NCBI GenBank assembly: GCA_947346365.1
Contig: CANAAV010000001.1
Location: 62,001 to 126,000, forward strand
Source: an uncultured Flavonifractor sp.
GTDB lineage: Bacteria > Bacillota > Clostridia > Oscillospirales > Oscillospiraceae
DNA length: 64,000 bases
Direction of reading: 5' to 3'
The notes beneath the pieces were generated by a model that did no database searches, had not been told where the DNA came from, and saw nothing but the letters and a program-made list of their open reading frames with translations. Positions within the stretch are counted from its first letter, which is position 1; each line of letters begins with the position of its first letter. Both the position numbers and the translations under genes were made by a program. Of the stretch, positions 35,346 to 43,499 are shown one piece after another.

Positions 35346-36770
35346 TCACCGCCGCCGCCGTCCGCTGTAGCGGGTGCGCCCGCTGTAGGCGTAACCGCCG
35401 CCCCGGCCGCCCCGCCTGCCCCGGAACAGGAGCCGCCGGAGCACAAGCGCCGCCGCCAGTACCGCCAGCGCGGCCAACACGAGTCTGACCCAGGTTTGGC
35501 CAAAAAACTGCTGAATCTGATCCAGGCGGTAGAGCAGCTCAGAGCGAGAGACCGAGGCGTTGGCCACCAGGGGGAGGGAGCCGTAGTCAATGCCTTCGTA
35601 GGAGACGGTGATGGAGCCCAGCGTTTGTCCCTCTTCCACGGGGGCGGGGATGCTCTGGCTGTCCAGGACCGGGGTATAGGTAAAGCCAGCGGGGTCCAGG
35701 TCGTTGGGCAGAGTGGCCTCCAGCACGCCCTCCGGGCGGACCGCGACATAATTGGCGTCCTTGGACAAGGTAACCTCTACCTCAGCGATGTCCAGACGGG
35801 TGTTGTCCAAAATCACCTGATGGGTGAAATGCTGGAAGCCCCATTCCAGCAGGCGGGAGCTCTCAGTAAATTGCAGCCGCTGGCGGACGTTGTCCACCAC
35901 AGGGTTTTCCGCGTTGAGCACGACCGCCACCAAATGCCGCCCGTTATGTTCGGCGGAGGAGGCCAGACAGTAGCCAGCCTCGTTGGTGGAGCCGGTTTTG
36001 ATTCCGGTGGCGTACTCGTAGAGGCAGTCGGTGATGCTCCAATTGGAGAGCAGGGCGTTGGTGCTGCGGATGACCCGCTGGGGGTGCTCGTTGGTAGCGG
36101 GGAGGGTATAATTCCGGGCGCAGGCCATGGCGCGGAAGGTTTCATGCTTCATGGCCTCTATGCTCATCAGGGCGATATCATAGGCGCTGGTGTAATGGCT
36201 GTCGTCATGATAGCCATGGCTGTTGGAGAAATGGGTGTCCTCCATGCCCAGTTCCGCCGCCCGCTGGTTCATCCGCTCCACAAAGACCGCCACACTGCCG
36301 CAGACCGCCTCGGCCAGGATATTGCACGCCTCGTTGGCGGAGGGGAGCATAGCGGAATAGAGCAGGTCCACCACCCGCATCTGCTCGCCTGCCCGAATGT
36401 CGGCGTTGGACGCTCCTTCGCCGATGCCGGTGTGGAGGTTGGCGCTGGCGGTGACGACCTGCTCCATGCTCAGCTCGCCCCGGTCGATGGCCTCCAAGGT
36501 GAGCAGGGTGGTCATTACCTTGGTGATGCTGGCGGGGTACATGTGCTGATGGGCGTTCTGCTCATAGAGCACCTGCCCGTAGTCGGCGTCTACCAGGATG
36601 GCGGCCTGGGCCTGAATGTGCATGCCGGCCAGGACGGCGCTGCCGCCGGAGGAGACGCTGGGGTCGCTGGCATAGCGGGTCAGGGAGTCCGCGGCGGCGG
36701 CGGGAAGGGCCAGCGGGAGCAGCGCCAGGACCAGGGAGAGGAAAAAAGAAAGCAAACGCGATTTTTTCAT
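35346..36770 (-). CDS. D-alanyl-D-alanine carboxypeptidase (PBP5/DacF type)
   Basis: A 474-residue serine-type DD-carboxypeptidase that trims peptidoglycan stem peptides outside the cell. The signal peptide ends near AAAA (residue 27). All three active-site motifs are present: SITK with Ser81, PSANEA (SxN) and IKTGSTNEAGYC (KTG). A beta-sandwich domain (about 300-400) precedes one membrane helix (about 425-447) and an Arg/Gly/Tyr-rich tail that would face the cytoplasm, so it is anchored by a true transmembrane helix rather than the usual amphipathic one. Start ATG 36770 follows GGAG; an ATG at 36782 overlaps that site. It neighbours the BlaI/M56 pair, compatible with an envelope-stress role. 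Confidence 0.93.
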   Translation of the reverse strand: MKKSRLLSFFLSLVLALLPLALPAAAADSLTRYASDPSVSSGGSAVLAGMHIQAQAAILVDADYGQVLYEQNAHQHMYPASITKVMTTLLTLEAIDRGELSMEQVVTASANLHTGIGEGASNADIRAGEQMRVVDLLYSAMLPSANEACNILAEAVCGSVAVFVERMNQRAAELGMEDTHFSNSHGYHDDSHYTSAYDIALMSIEAMKHETFRAMACARNYTLPATNEHPQRVIRSTNALLSNWSITDCLYEYATGIKTGSTNEAGYCLASSAEHNGRHLVAVVLNAENPVVDNVRQRLQFTESSRLLEWGFQHFTHQVILDNTRLDIAEVEVTLSKDANYVAVRPEGVLEATLPNDLDPAGFTYTPVLDSQSIPAPVEEGQTLGSITVSYEGIDYGSLPLVANASVSRSELLYRLDQIQQFFGQTWVRLVLAALAVLAAALVLRRLLFRGRRGGRGGGYAYSGRTRYSGRRRR

Positions 36771-36924
36771 AGGAAACTCCATCTCAATATGTTATAATAT
36801 CTCTCAGCCGCCGGATAAAGCGGCCCATCCGGCCTGCGGGCGGCGCCGCCCGGTCCGGCAGATGAATTTGTTTCATTATACCAAATACGTCCGGTGGGCG
36901 CAAGCGGGAAGGCGGTTACAAATT

Positions 36925-37311
36925 GTGAAGATTTTCAGACCGGAGGGAATTACGGTTCTGCTGGCGGCGGTATTTCTAGCGTTCTGTGCGGGATGGTTTC
37001 TGCGGGGAAGCGGAAACGCCCAGCCGGTCCGGGTGGAGACGGCCCGCACTCTGCGGCAGGAGGAGCCTGTGGTACTTCCAGCGCCGTCGCCCACGGCGGG
37101 ACCGCTCTCCAGCGGGGAGAAAATTAACATCAATACCGCCGGAGTGGAGGAGCTCACCGGTCTGCCGGGCATCGGAGAGGTCCGGGCGCGGGCGATTATT
37201 GAGGACAGGCAGGTCAACGGTCCCTTCCGCATACCGGAGGATTTGGACCGGGTCAGCGGCATCGGCGCGGGGACCCTGGAAGAAATTTTGGAGTATATCA
37301 CGGTCTCTTAA
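36925..37311 (+). CDS. ComEA-like helix-hairpin-helix protein
   Basis: A protein of about 128 residues with one N-terminal membrane helix (GITVLLAAVFLAFCAGWFL), a Pro/Thr linker (about 35-62) and a C-terminal double helix-hairpin-helix domain (KININTAGVEELTGLPGIGE, then FRIPEDLDRVSGIGAGTLEEI). This is the layout of ComEA, the surface DNA receptor of transformation. I use GTG 36925 behind GGGAAGG; an ATG at 36862 has no ribosome site, and the true start is uncertain. No comEC or pilus genes are adjacent. Confidence 0.85.
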   Translation: MKIFRPEGITVLLAAVFLAFCAGWFLRGSGNAQPVRVETARTLRQEEPVVLPAPSPTAGPLSSGEKININTAGVEELTGLPGIGEVRARAIIEDRQVNGPFRIPEDLDRVSGIGAGTLEEILEYITVS

Positions 37312-37410
37312 GCCTTGTCTGAACATAGGTCGGATGAACGGCGGCGGGGAAAAATCCGCCCTTTGGGCAGTTTGACGTGATTTAGGCAAGGCCTGAGTAA
37401 GGAGGAGCGC

Positions 37411-38091
37411 ATGAAAATATTGGTAGTGGACGACGAGCGGGTGCTGGTCAAGGGGATCAAGTTCAATCTGGAGAGCGAGGGCTACCAAGTGGAGGCCGGC
37501 TATGACGGGGAAGAGGCTGTGGAGCTGGCCCGGAGCGGGTCTTTTGATTTGATTATTCTGGATTTGATGATGCCCAAGATCGACGGCCTTCAGGCCTGTA
37601 TGCGCATACGGGAGTTTTCCAACGTGCCGGTCATCATGCTTACGGCCCGCAGCGAGGACACGGATAAGATCATTGGCTTTGAGTGCGGGGCGGACGACTA
37701 TATTACAAAGCCCTTTAACATTCTGGAGCTGAAGGCCCGGGTGCGGGCGCTGCTGCGCCGCGCGGGCATGGCGGCCCAGAAAGAGGGCGGCGGCGTGCTG
37801 GCGGCGGGCCACATTACCCTGGATGCGGAAGCCCGCTCCGCCTGGAAGGACGGCGCGGCGGTGGACCTGACCGCCAAAGAATTTGACCTGATGGAGCTGC
37901 TGATGCGCAATCCGGGGCGGGTGTACTCCAGGGAAAACCTGCTTAACGTGGTCTGGGGATACGAGTATGCCGGGGATTACCGCACGGTGGATGTGCATGT
38001 GCGCCGCCTGCGGGAGAAGCTGGAGCTGGACCCGGCAAATCCCCAGTATATCCTCACCAAATGGGGCGTGGGGTATTATTTGAAGCGGTGA
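37411..38091 (+). CDS. OmpR/PhoB family response regulator (orphan in this window)
   Basis: A 226-residue response regulator. The receiver domain has KILVVDDE, the phospho-acceptor in IILDLMMPKIDG (Asp53), VIMLTAR and KPFN with the conserved Lys; the C-terminal winged helix has VDLTAKEFDLMELLMRNPGRVYSRENLL and YRTVDVHVRRLREKLE. The wording is close to the WalR/VicR and PhoP group. No histidine kinase gene follows; a MATE pump starts 20 bases later, with probable co-transcription. GGAGG precedes the ATG. Confidence 0.93.
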   Translation: MKILVVDDERVLVKGIKFNLESEGYQVEAGYDGEEAVELARSGSFDLIILDLMMPKIDGLQACMRIREFSNVPVIMLTARSEDTDKIIGFECGADDYITKPFNILELKARVRALLRRAGMAAQKEGGGVLAAGHITLDAEARSAWKDGAAVDLTAKEFDLMELLMRNPGRVYSRENLLNVVWGYEYAGDYRTVDVHVRRLREKLELDPANPQYILTKWGVGYYLKR

Positions 38092-38111
38092 GCAAAAAGG
38101 ACGGAGGAGCA

Positions 38112-39536
38112 ATGAGAAATCAGGCGGCGGAGGCTGCCGGCAGAGACTTTTCCCATGGAAGCGTTTCCCGCAGCATTCTGCATATGGCGCTGCCTATGAC
38201 GGCGGCGCAGCTGATTAATATTTTATATAACATCGTGGACCGGATGTATTTGGGCCGTCTGCCGGGGCACCTGGCCCTGACAGGGCTGGGGCTGTGCCTG
38301 CCGGTTATTTCTATTATCATGGGCTTTGCCAACCTGTGCGGCACGGGGGGCGCGCCCCTGTGTTCCATCTGCCGGGGGCGGGGGGAGCACAGCGAGGCGG
38401 AGGCCGTCATGGGAAATTCCTTTACGCTGCTGTTGATTTTCGGGGTGGGTGTGTCCCTGTTCTGCCTGGCGTTTCAGCGGCCCATTCTCTACCTGTTTGG
38501 GGCCAGCGGTCAGACCTATCCCTATGCGCGGGATTATCTGACGGTCTATCTGCTGGGCACCGTATTTGTGATGATCGGCCTGGGTATGAATCCCTTCATC
38601 AACGCACAGGGATTTTCCGGCATGGGAATGCTCACTGTGGCCCTGGGCGCGGTGGTGAATATCCTGCTGGACCCGATTTTTATTTTCAAGCTGAATCTGG
38701 GCGTCCGGGGGGCGGCGCTGGCCACGATTATCTCCCAAGGGTGTTCGGCGGCGTGGGTGCTCCTGTTCCTGACGGGAAAGCGGGCCGCCCTGCGGCTGCG
38801 GCCCGGCGCGCTCAGGCTCCAGGCCCGGCGGGTGGGGCGGATATTGAGCCTGGGCCTGTCCGGCTTTGTGATGGCGCTGACCAACAGCCTGGTTCAGATT
38901 CTGTGCAACGCCAGCCTTCAGCACTACGGTGGAGACCTGTACGTGGGGGTCATGACGGTGGTCAATTCCGTGCGGGAGGTAATCTCCATGCCGGTGAGCG
39001 GCGTTACCCACGGCTGCCAGCCGGTGCTGGGCTATAATTACGGTGCAGGGGAGTATGAGCGGGTACGCAGGGGTATCCGTTTTACCGCCGCGGTTACGGT
39101 GGGCTATTCCGTGGCGGTGTGGCTTTTGACTGTTTTGTTTCCGGAGCCGCTGATTCGCATCTTTAACGATGAGCCGGACCTGATTGCGGAAGGAGTGCGG
39201 GCCTTCCGGCTGTATTTTGCGGCGTTTTTTTGTATGTGCTTTCAGTTTATCGGGCAGTCCACGTTTGTGGGACTGGGAAAATCCCGGCAGGCGGTGTTTT
39301 TTTCCCTGCTGCGCAAGGCGTTTATTGTAGCGCCGCTGACCCTGCTGCTGCCGGCGCTGGGGCTGGGGGTGGACGGAGTGTATCTGGCGGAACCCATTTC
39401 GAATGTGGTGGGTGGAGTGTCCTGCGCGGTTACAATGTATGTGATGGTTTACCGGCCGCTGGGCCGGGTGCGGCGCAGCCCCGGCAGGGCGGAGCCCGAT
39501 TTTAAAACAGCAGAAAATGAGGTGGAGCAGATTTGA
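38112..39536 (+). CDS. MATE family efflux transporter
   Basis: A 474-residue MATE pump with about 12 membrane helices, exporting drugs or cations against Na+ or H+. Family blocks: LPMTAAQLINILYNIVDRMYLG at the N-terminus, GLGMNPFINAQGF and MPVSGVTHGCQPVLGYNYGAG. ATG 38112 follows GGAGGAG, 20 bases after the response-regulator stop, and the last codon overlaps the start of polA, so regulator, pump and polymerase probably share a transcript. Confidence 0.94.
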   Translation: MRNQAAEAAGRDFSHGSVSRSILHMALPMTAAQLINILYNIVDRMYLGRLPGHLALTGLGLCLPVISIIMGFANLCGTGGAPLCSICRGRGEHSEAEAVMGNSFTLLLIFGVGVSLFCLAFQRPILYLFGASGQTYPYARDYLTVYLLGTVFVMIGLGMNPFINAQGFSGMGMLTVALGAVVNILLDPIFIFKLNLGVRGAALATIISQGCSAAWVLLFLTGKRAALRLRPGALRLQARRVGRILSLGLSGFVMALTNSLVQILCNASLQHYGGDLYVGVMTVVNSVREVISMPVSGVTHGCQPVLGYNYGAGEYERVRRGIRFTAAVTVGYSVAVWLLTVLFPEPLIRIFNDEPDLIAEGVRAFRLYFAAFFCMCFQFIGQSTFVGLGKSRQAVFFSLLRKAFIVAPLTLLLPALGLGVDGVYLAEPISNVVGGVSCAVTMYVMVYRPLGRVRRSPGRAEPDFKTAENEVEQI

Positions 39537-42214
39537 AGCTCATGGTCATTGACGGCAATTCGATTATCAACCGCGCCTTTTACGGCGTAAAGCCCCTGAC
39601 CACTCGGGATGGGCAGCCCACTAACGCGGTGTACGGCTTTTTGACAATTGTGCAAAAGCTGCTGGACGAGGAGCAGCCGGAGGCCCTGTGCGTCACCTTT
39701 GACATGCGGGCCCCCACCTTCCGCCACCTGGCCTATGAGGGCTATAAGGCCCAGCGGAAGGGGATGCCGGAGGAGCTGGCCAGCCAGATGCCCCTGCTCA
39801 AGCAGGTGCTGGACGCCATGAATATCCCCCGGTATGAGCTGGAGGGGTGGGAGGCCGACGACCTGATCGGCACCATTGCCGCCAAGGATGCCGCCGCCGG
39901 GTGGGACACGGTGGTGGTTACCGGAGACAAGGACTCCCTGCAGCTGGTGGGGGAGCACACCCGCGTAAAGCTGGTCTCCACCCGCATGGGGAGGACCGCC
40001 GCCAAGGAGATGACCCCGGAATCCTTCCGGGAGGAGTATGGCTTTGCTCCTGTCCATATCATTGACCTAAAGGCGCTGATGGGGGACGCCAGCGACAACA
40101 TCCCCGGGGTGAAAGGAGTGGGGGAGAAGACCGCCATGGCCCTGGTGCAGCTCTATGGGTCCATTGAGCGCCTGTACAGCCACATGCCGGAGATCTGCAT
40201 GGCTCCCGGCGTCCCTGCCAAGCCGGGGGTGGTAAAAAAACTGGCTGAGGGAGAGAGGGACGCCCGCATGTCCTACGACCTGGCCACCATCCGCTGCACC
40301 GCGCCGCTGGCCTTTGATCCAGAGGAAAACCGCCGCAGGGCCGTGAATGCTCCGGCGCTCTATGAGCTGTTTTTAAAGCTGGAATTTTCTAAGCTCATTG
40401 AAAAGATGGGCCTGACCCCCGCCGGGGCGGGAGCCGGCGGAGCGGCGGAGGGAAAGCTGAAGCTGCCGGCGCTGGAGACGGTGGCGGATCAGGGCCGGAT
40501 GGAGGCGCTGCTGGAGCAGTGGGAGTCCGCGCAGCACGTGGGTGTGCTGGCCCTGCCCGGCCTGGACCGGGTGGCGGTGTCCTGGACGGACCCGGAGAGC
40601 GGGGAAGGCCGGGCGGCGCTGTGCGCGGCGGAGCGTCTGGAGGGATACAACGCCATGCTCCGGCGGCTGTTTTCCCAAAGGATTCAAAAGGTAGCCCACA
40701 ATGTCAAGGATCTGATGCGCTCCCTGCTGGAAGAGGGAATCGCGCCGGGCGGTTTTCTCTTTGACACGGCGGTTGCGGCGTATCTGCTCTCTCCTACCGA
40801 CGGCAGCTATGACCTGGAGAAATTGAGTATGTCATACTTTAACCGGGAGGCGCCTAAAGCGGCGGAATACCTGCGGGAGGACGCCTTTAGTCCCCTGTCC
40901 GGCTGCGCCGGAGCCGGACAGGCTATGGCACAGCACCTGAGCGTGATCGAAGGGCTTTATGAGACGCTTGCCCCTAAGCTGGCCGAGCTGGGTATGGAGA
41001 GGCTTTACCGGGAGGTGGAGCTTCCCCTGTGTCTGGTGCTGGCGGAAATGGAGCAGGCGGGGATGCTGGTGGACCGGAAAGCGCTGGCTCAGTTCGGCGT
41101 GATGCTGGAGCAGCGGCTGAAAGACGGTGAGGCCGCCATTTACGAGCTGGCCGGGGAGAGGTTCAACATCAACTCTACCCAGCAGCTGGGGCATATTTTG
41201 TTCGATAAGCTGGAGCTGCCTCCGGTAAAAAAGACCAAGACCGGCTGGTCTACCAACGCGGAGGTGCTGGAAAAGCTCCGGGGACGCCACCCCATTGTGG
41301 ATGCTATTTTGGAATACAGGCAGTACGCCAAGCTCAAAAGCACTTACGTGGACGGCCTGACGAAGGTGATCGCACCGGACGGGCGGATTCACACCTCTTT
41401 TCAAAATACCGTTACCGCCACCGGGCGGCTGTCCTCGGCGGAGCCAAATTTGCAGAACATCCCTGTGCGTACCGAGCTGGGGGCACGGCTGCGGGAGATG
41501 TTCGTGGCCCCGGAGGGGCATGTACTGGTGGACGCGGATTACTCCCAAATTGAACTGCGGCTGCTGGCCCATATCGCGGGGGATGCGCATATGATCGGCG
41601 CGTTCCTCTCGGGGGAGGATATCCACACGGTCACCGCCGCCCAGGTATTCGGCGTGCCCGCCCAGGAGATCACCCACGAGATGCGCCGCCGGGCCAAGGC
41701 GGTGAACTTTGGCATTGTCTACGGCATTTCGGATTTCTCCCTGGCCCAGGATATCGGGGTTACAAAGGGTGAGGCCAAGACTTATATAGAGAAATATCTT
41801 GAAAAATACTCCGGCGTGCGGGCGTATATGTCCGGTGTGGTGGAACAGGCCCGGGCGGACGGCTATGTCAGCACACAGATGGGCCGGCGCCGCTGGCTGC
41901 CGGAGCTGCGCTCCTCTAATTTCAACCTGCGCTCCTTTGGAGAGCGGGTAGCCCTGAATATGCCCATTCAGGGGACCGCGGCCGATATCATCAAGCTGGC
42001 GATGATCCGGGTGCGGGACAGTCTTAGGGCGCAGGGACTGAGTGCTCGGCTGGTGCTTCAGGTCCATGACGAGCTGATCGTAGAGTGTCCCCAGGAGGAG
42101 GCAGAGCAGGTCAAAACCCTGCTGGAGCAGGAGATGGCGGCGGTGGCGGACCTGGCGGTTCCCTTGATTGCCGACGCCCATGAGGGGCGGAGTTGGGCGG
42201 AGGCAAAAGCGTAA
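39533..42214 (+). CDS. polA: DNA polymerase I
   Basis: An 893-residue Pol I used for Okazaki-fragment and repair synthesis. The 5' nuclease domain (about 1-290) has VIDGNSIINRAFYG, GWEADDLIGTIA and DASDNIPGVKGVGEKTA. The middle domain has lost the 3'-5' exonuclease acids (the DxE site reads VLALPGLD), so there should be no proofreading, as in Bacillus Pol I. The polymerase domain carries motif A VDADYSQIELRLLAHI, motif B RRRAKAVNFGIVYGIS and motif C QVHDELIVE. It starts with TTG at 39533, overlapping the MATE stop, behind GAGGTGGAG; an ATG three codons later is the alternative. Confidence 0.96.
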   Translation: MKLMVIDGNSIINRAFYGVKPLTTRDGQPTNAVYGFLTIVQKLLDEEQPEALCVTFDMRAPTFRHLAYEGYKAQRKGMPEELASQMPLLKQVLDAMNIPRYELEGWEADDLIGTIAAKDAAAGWDTVVVTGDKDSLQLVGEHTRVKLVSTRMGRTAAKEMTPESFREEYGFAPVHIIDLKALMGDASDNIPGVKGVGEKTAMALVQLYGSIERLYSHMPEICMAPGVPAKPGVVKKLAEGERDARMSYDLATIRCTAPLAFDPEENRRRAVNAPALYELFLKLEFSKLIEKMGLTPAGAGAGGAAEGKLKLPALETVADQGRMEALLEQWESAQHVGVLALPGLDRVAVSWTDPESGEGRAALCAAERLEGYNAMLRRLFSQRIQKVAHNVKDLMRSLLEEGIAPGGFLFDTAVAAYLLSPTDGSYDLEKLSMSYFNREAPKAAEYLREDAFSPLSGCAGAGQAMAQHLSVIEGLYETLAPKLAELGMERLYREVELPLCLVLAEMEQAGMLVDRKALAQFGVMLEQRLKDGEAAIYELAGERFNINSTQQLGHILFDKLELPPVKKTKTGWSTNAEVLEKLRGRHPIVDAILEYRQYAKLKSTYVDGLTKVIAPDGRIHTSFQNTVTATGRLSSAEPNLQNIPVRTELGARLREMFVAPEGHVLVDADYSQIELRLLAHIAGDAHMIGAFLSGEDIHTVTAAQVFGVPAQEITHEMRRRAKAVNFGIVYGISDFSLAQDIGVTKGEAKTYIEKYLEKYSGVRAYMSGVVEQARADGYVSTQMGRRRWLPELRSSNFNLRSFGERVALNMPIQGTAADIIKLAMIRVRDSLRAQGLSARLVLQVHDELIVECPQEEAEQVKTLLEQEMAAVADLAVPLIADAHEGRSWAEAKA

Positions 42215-42244
42215 GCGTCTAAAATAGGCGGAGAGGAACCGAGT

Positions 42245-42841
42245 ATGGAATTTCGTGCAATGACCCGCGCAGAGCTGCCCGGCTGGTATACCCAGGAGCT
42301 GTGCGAGGCGTTCCCACCCAATGAGCGCAAGCCTCTGGAAACCTTTTACGCGCTGATCGACGCGGGGCGGTACGACCTGTTGGGCCTCTACGGGGGAGAG
42401 GTTCTGCTGGGATATGCCGGCATGTGGAGTAATCCAGATTGGCCGGACTATGTTCTGCTGGACCAGCTGGGTGTTACCGCCGCCAAGCGGGGATGCGGAC
42501 TGGGCCGGGAGATTCTTGCTCAGCTGGAAGCGCGCTGCCGGGGGAGGGTCTGTATCATCACCGAGGCGGAGTGCCCCGTTCCCGGCGCCCCGCCGGAGGA
42601 GAACGACCTGCGGCGGCGGCGGATTGCGTTTTATGAGCGGGCGGGATTTTGCCGGACCTATGAGATGGGGGCCTGCGGCGTCCGGTTCCAGACGCTGGTT
42701 TTGGGTCCGGCAGGGGAGGAAAGGGCGCTTATGAAGGCCCACCGGGCGATTTACGGGCCTGAGCGCACCGATGTCAAAGTGCCGGTCCGGCCGGATGAGG
42801 CGCTGGAGGCGCCTTATTGGATGAATGTGCGCGCGGATTAA
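42245..42841 (+). CDS. GNAT family N-acetyltransferase
   Basis: A 198-residue GNAT protein. The acetyl-CoA core is seen in VLLDQLGVTAAKRGCGLGREILAQLEAR (V/I-x-x-x-x-R/Q-x-x-G-x-G/A type loop) and FYERAGFCRTYE. The acceptor is unknown. GAGAGG precedes the ATG; it starts 30 bases after polA and is probably the last gene of that unit, ended by a 17-bp hairpin. Confidence 0.85.
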   Translation: MEFRAMTRAELPGWYTQELCEAFPPNERKPLETFYALIDAGRYDLLGLYGGEVLLGYAGMWSNPDWPDYVLLDQLGVTAAKRGCGLGREILAQLEARCRGRVCIITEAECPVPGAPPEENDLRRRRIAFYERAGFCRTYEMGACGVRFQTLVLGPAGEERALMKAHRAIYGPERTDVKVPVRPDEALEAPYWMNVRAD

Positions 42842-42928
42842 GGAGTTTCGCTGTAGTTCGCGCCCTTGGGCGCGAACTAGGCCGTAACCGGTTCGGAAAA
42901 GCGGCGAAGCCGCTTTTCCGACAGACGA

Positions 42929-42967
42929 CAAAGGCCCCGCCGCAGAAAAACTGCGGCGGGGCCTTTG
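42929..42967. terminator. 17-bp perfect hairpin between convergent genes
   Basis: CAAAGGCCCCGCCGCAG pairs exactly with its complement around five A's; TTTG ends each side. It serves the acetyltransferase gene and the convergent lipoprotein/clpC unit. Confidence 0.75.
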
Positions 42968-42974
42968 TGCGGCG

Positions 42975-43496
42975 TTATGCGGCGGCCTCGATGGCGTCCC
43001 GAATGGCGTCAAACACAGTGTCCTGCTCCTGGACCATGACCATCAGAACGGTGCCGTCCTCCAGGGTTTCCAGCCGGGTGTTGGAGGCGGTCTCATATTC
43101 CTCCTCCAGATACTGCTGAAAGCTCTCTTTCTGGTTGTCGATAAAGCCGTTGAGGGCTTCTAACACGTCGTCCTCTTTTCCTTGGGCGGGATAGATGGCG
43201 GCGATGCCGTAGGCCTGGACGTTGACCGGGGAAATTGCCAGGGCAAAAGCGCTCATGTCCTCCGCCTCCAGGCCCAGCATCATCAGGATCATCTCCGCCA
43301 TCTCGTCTTCAGAGGAGGTGACAATCTCCACAAAGCTGTTAGCGCTGGGACCGGCGGCATCCTCAATAGCGGTTTGATAGAGCTGGGTGCGCTCCTGGGC
43401 GGTCAGCGGCGGTTTTTCCGGCTCTTGCGGAGAACAGGCGGACAGAGCGGACCCCAGGAAAAGGGCCGCCAGCAGCAGGGACAGAATGCGTTTCAT
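42975..43496 (-). CDS. DUF4358 family lipoprotein
   Basis: A 173-residue lipoprotein. Lipobox LSAC gives a lipid-anchored Cys at about residue 21. The remainder fits DUF4358: YGIAAIYPAQGKEDDVLEALNGFIDNQKESFQQYL followed by VLMVMVQEQDTVFDAIRDAIE. Function unknown. Its start codon lies only 3 bases after the clpC stop, so it is co-translated with ClpC, an uncommon pairing. Confidence 0.85.
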   Translation of the reverse strand: MKRILSLLLAALFLGSALSACSPQEPEKPPLTAQERTQLYQTAIEDAAGPSANSFVEIVTSSEDEMAEMILMMLGLEAEDMSAFALAISPVNVQAYGIAAIYPAQGKEDDVLEALNGFIDNQKESFQQYLEEEYETASNTRLETLEDGTVLMVMVQEQDTVFDAIRDAIEAAA

Positions 43497-43499
43497 AAC

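Noticed and set aside
40832..43012. 726-residue open frame on the minus strand
   Set aside because: It mirrors polA and the acetyltransferase gene and has no family motifs or ribosome site.
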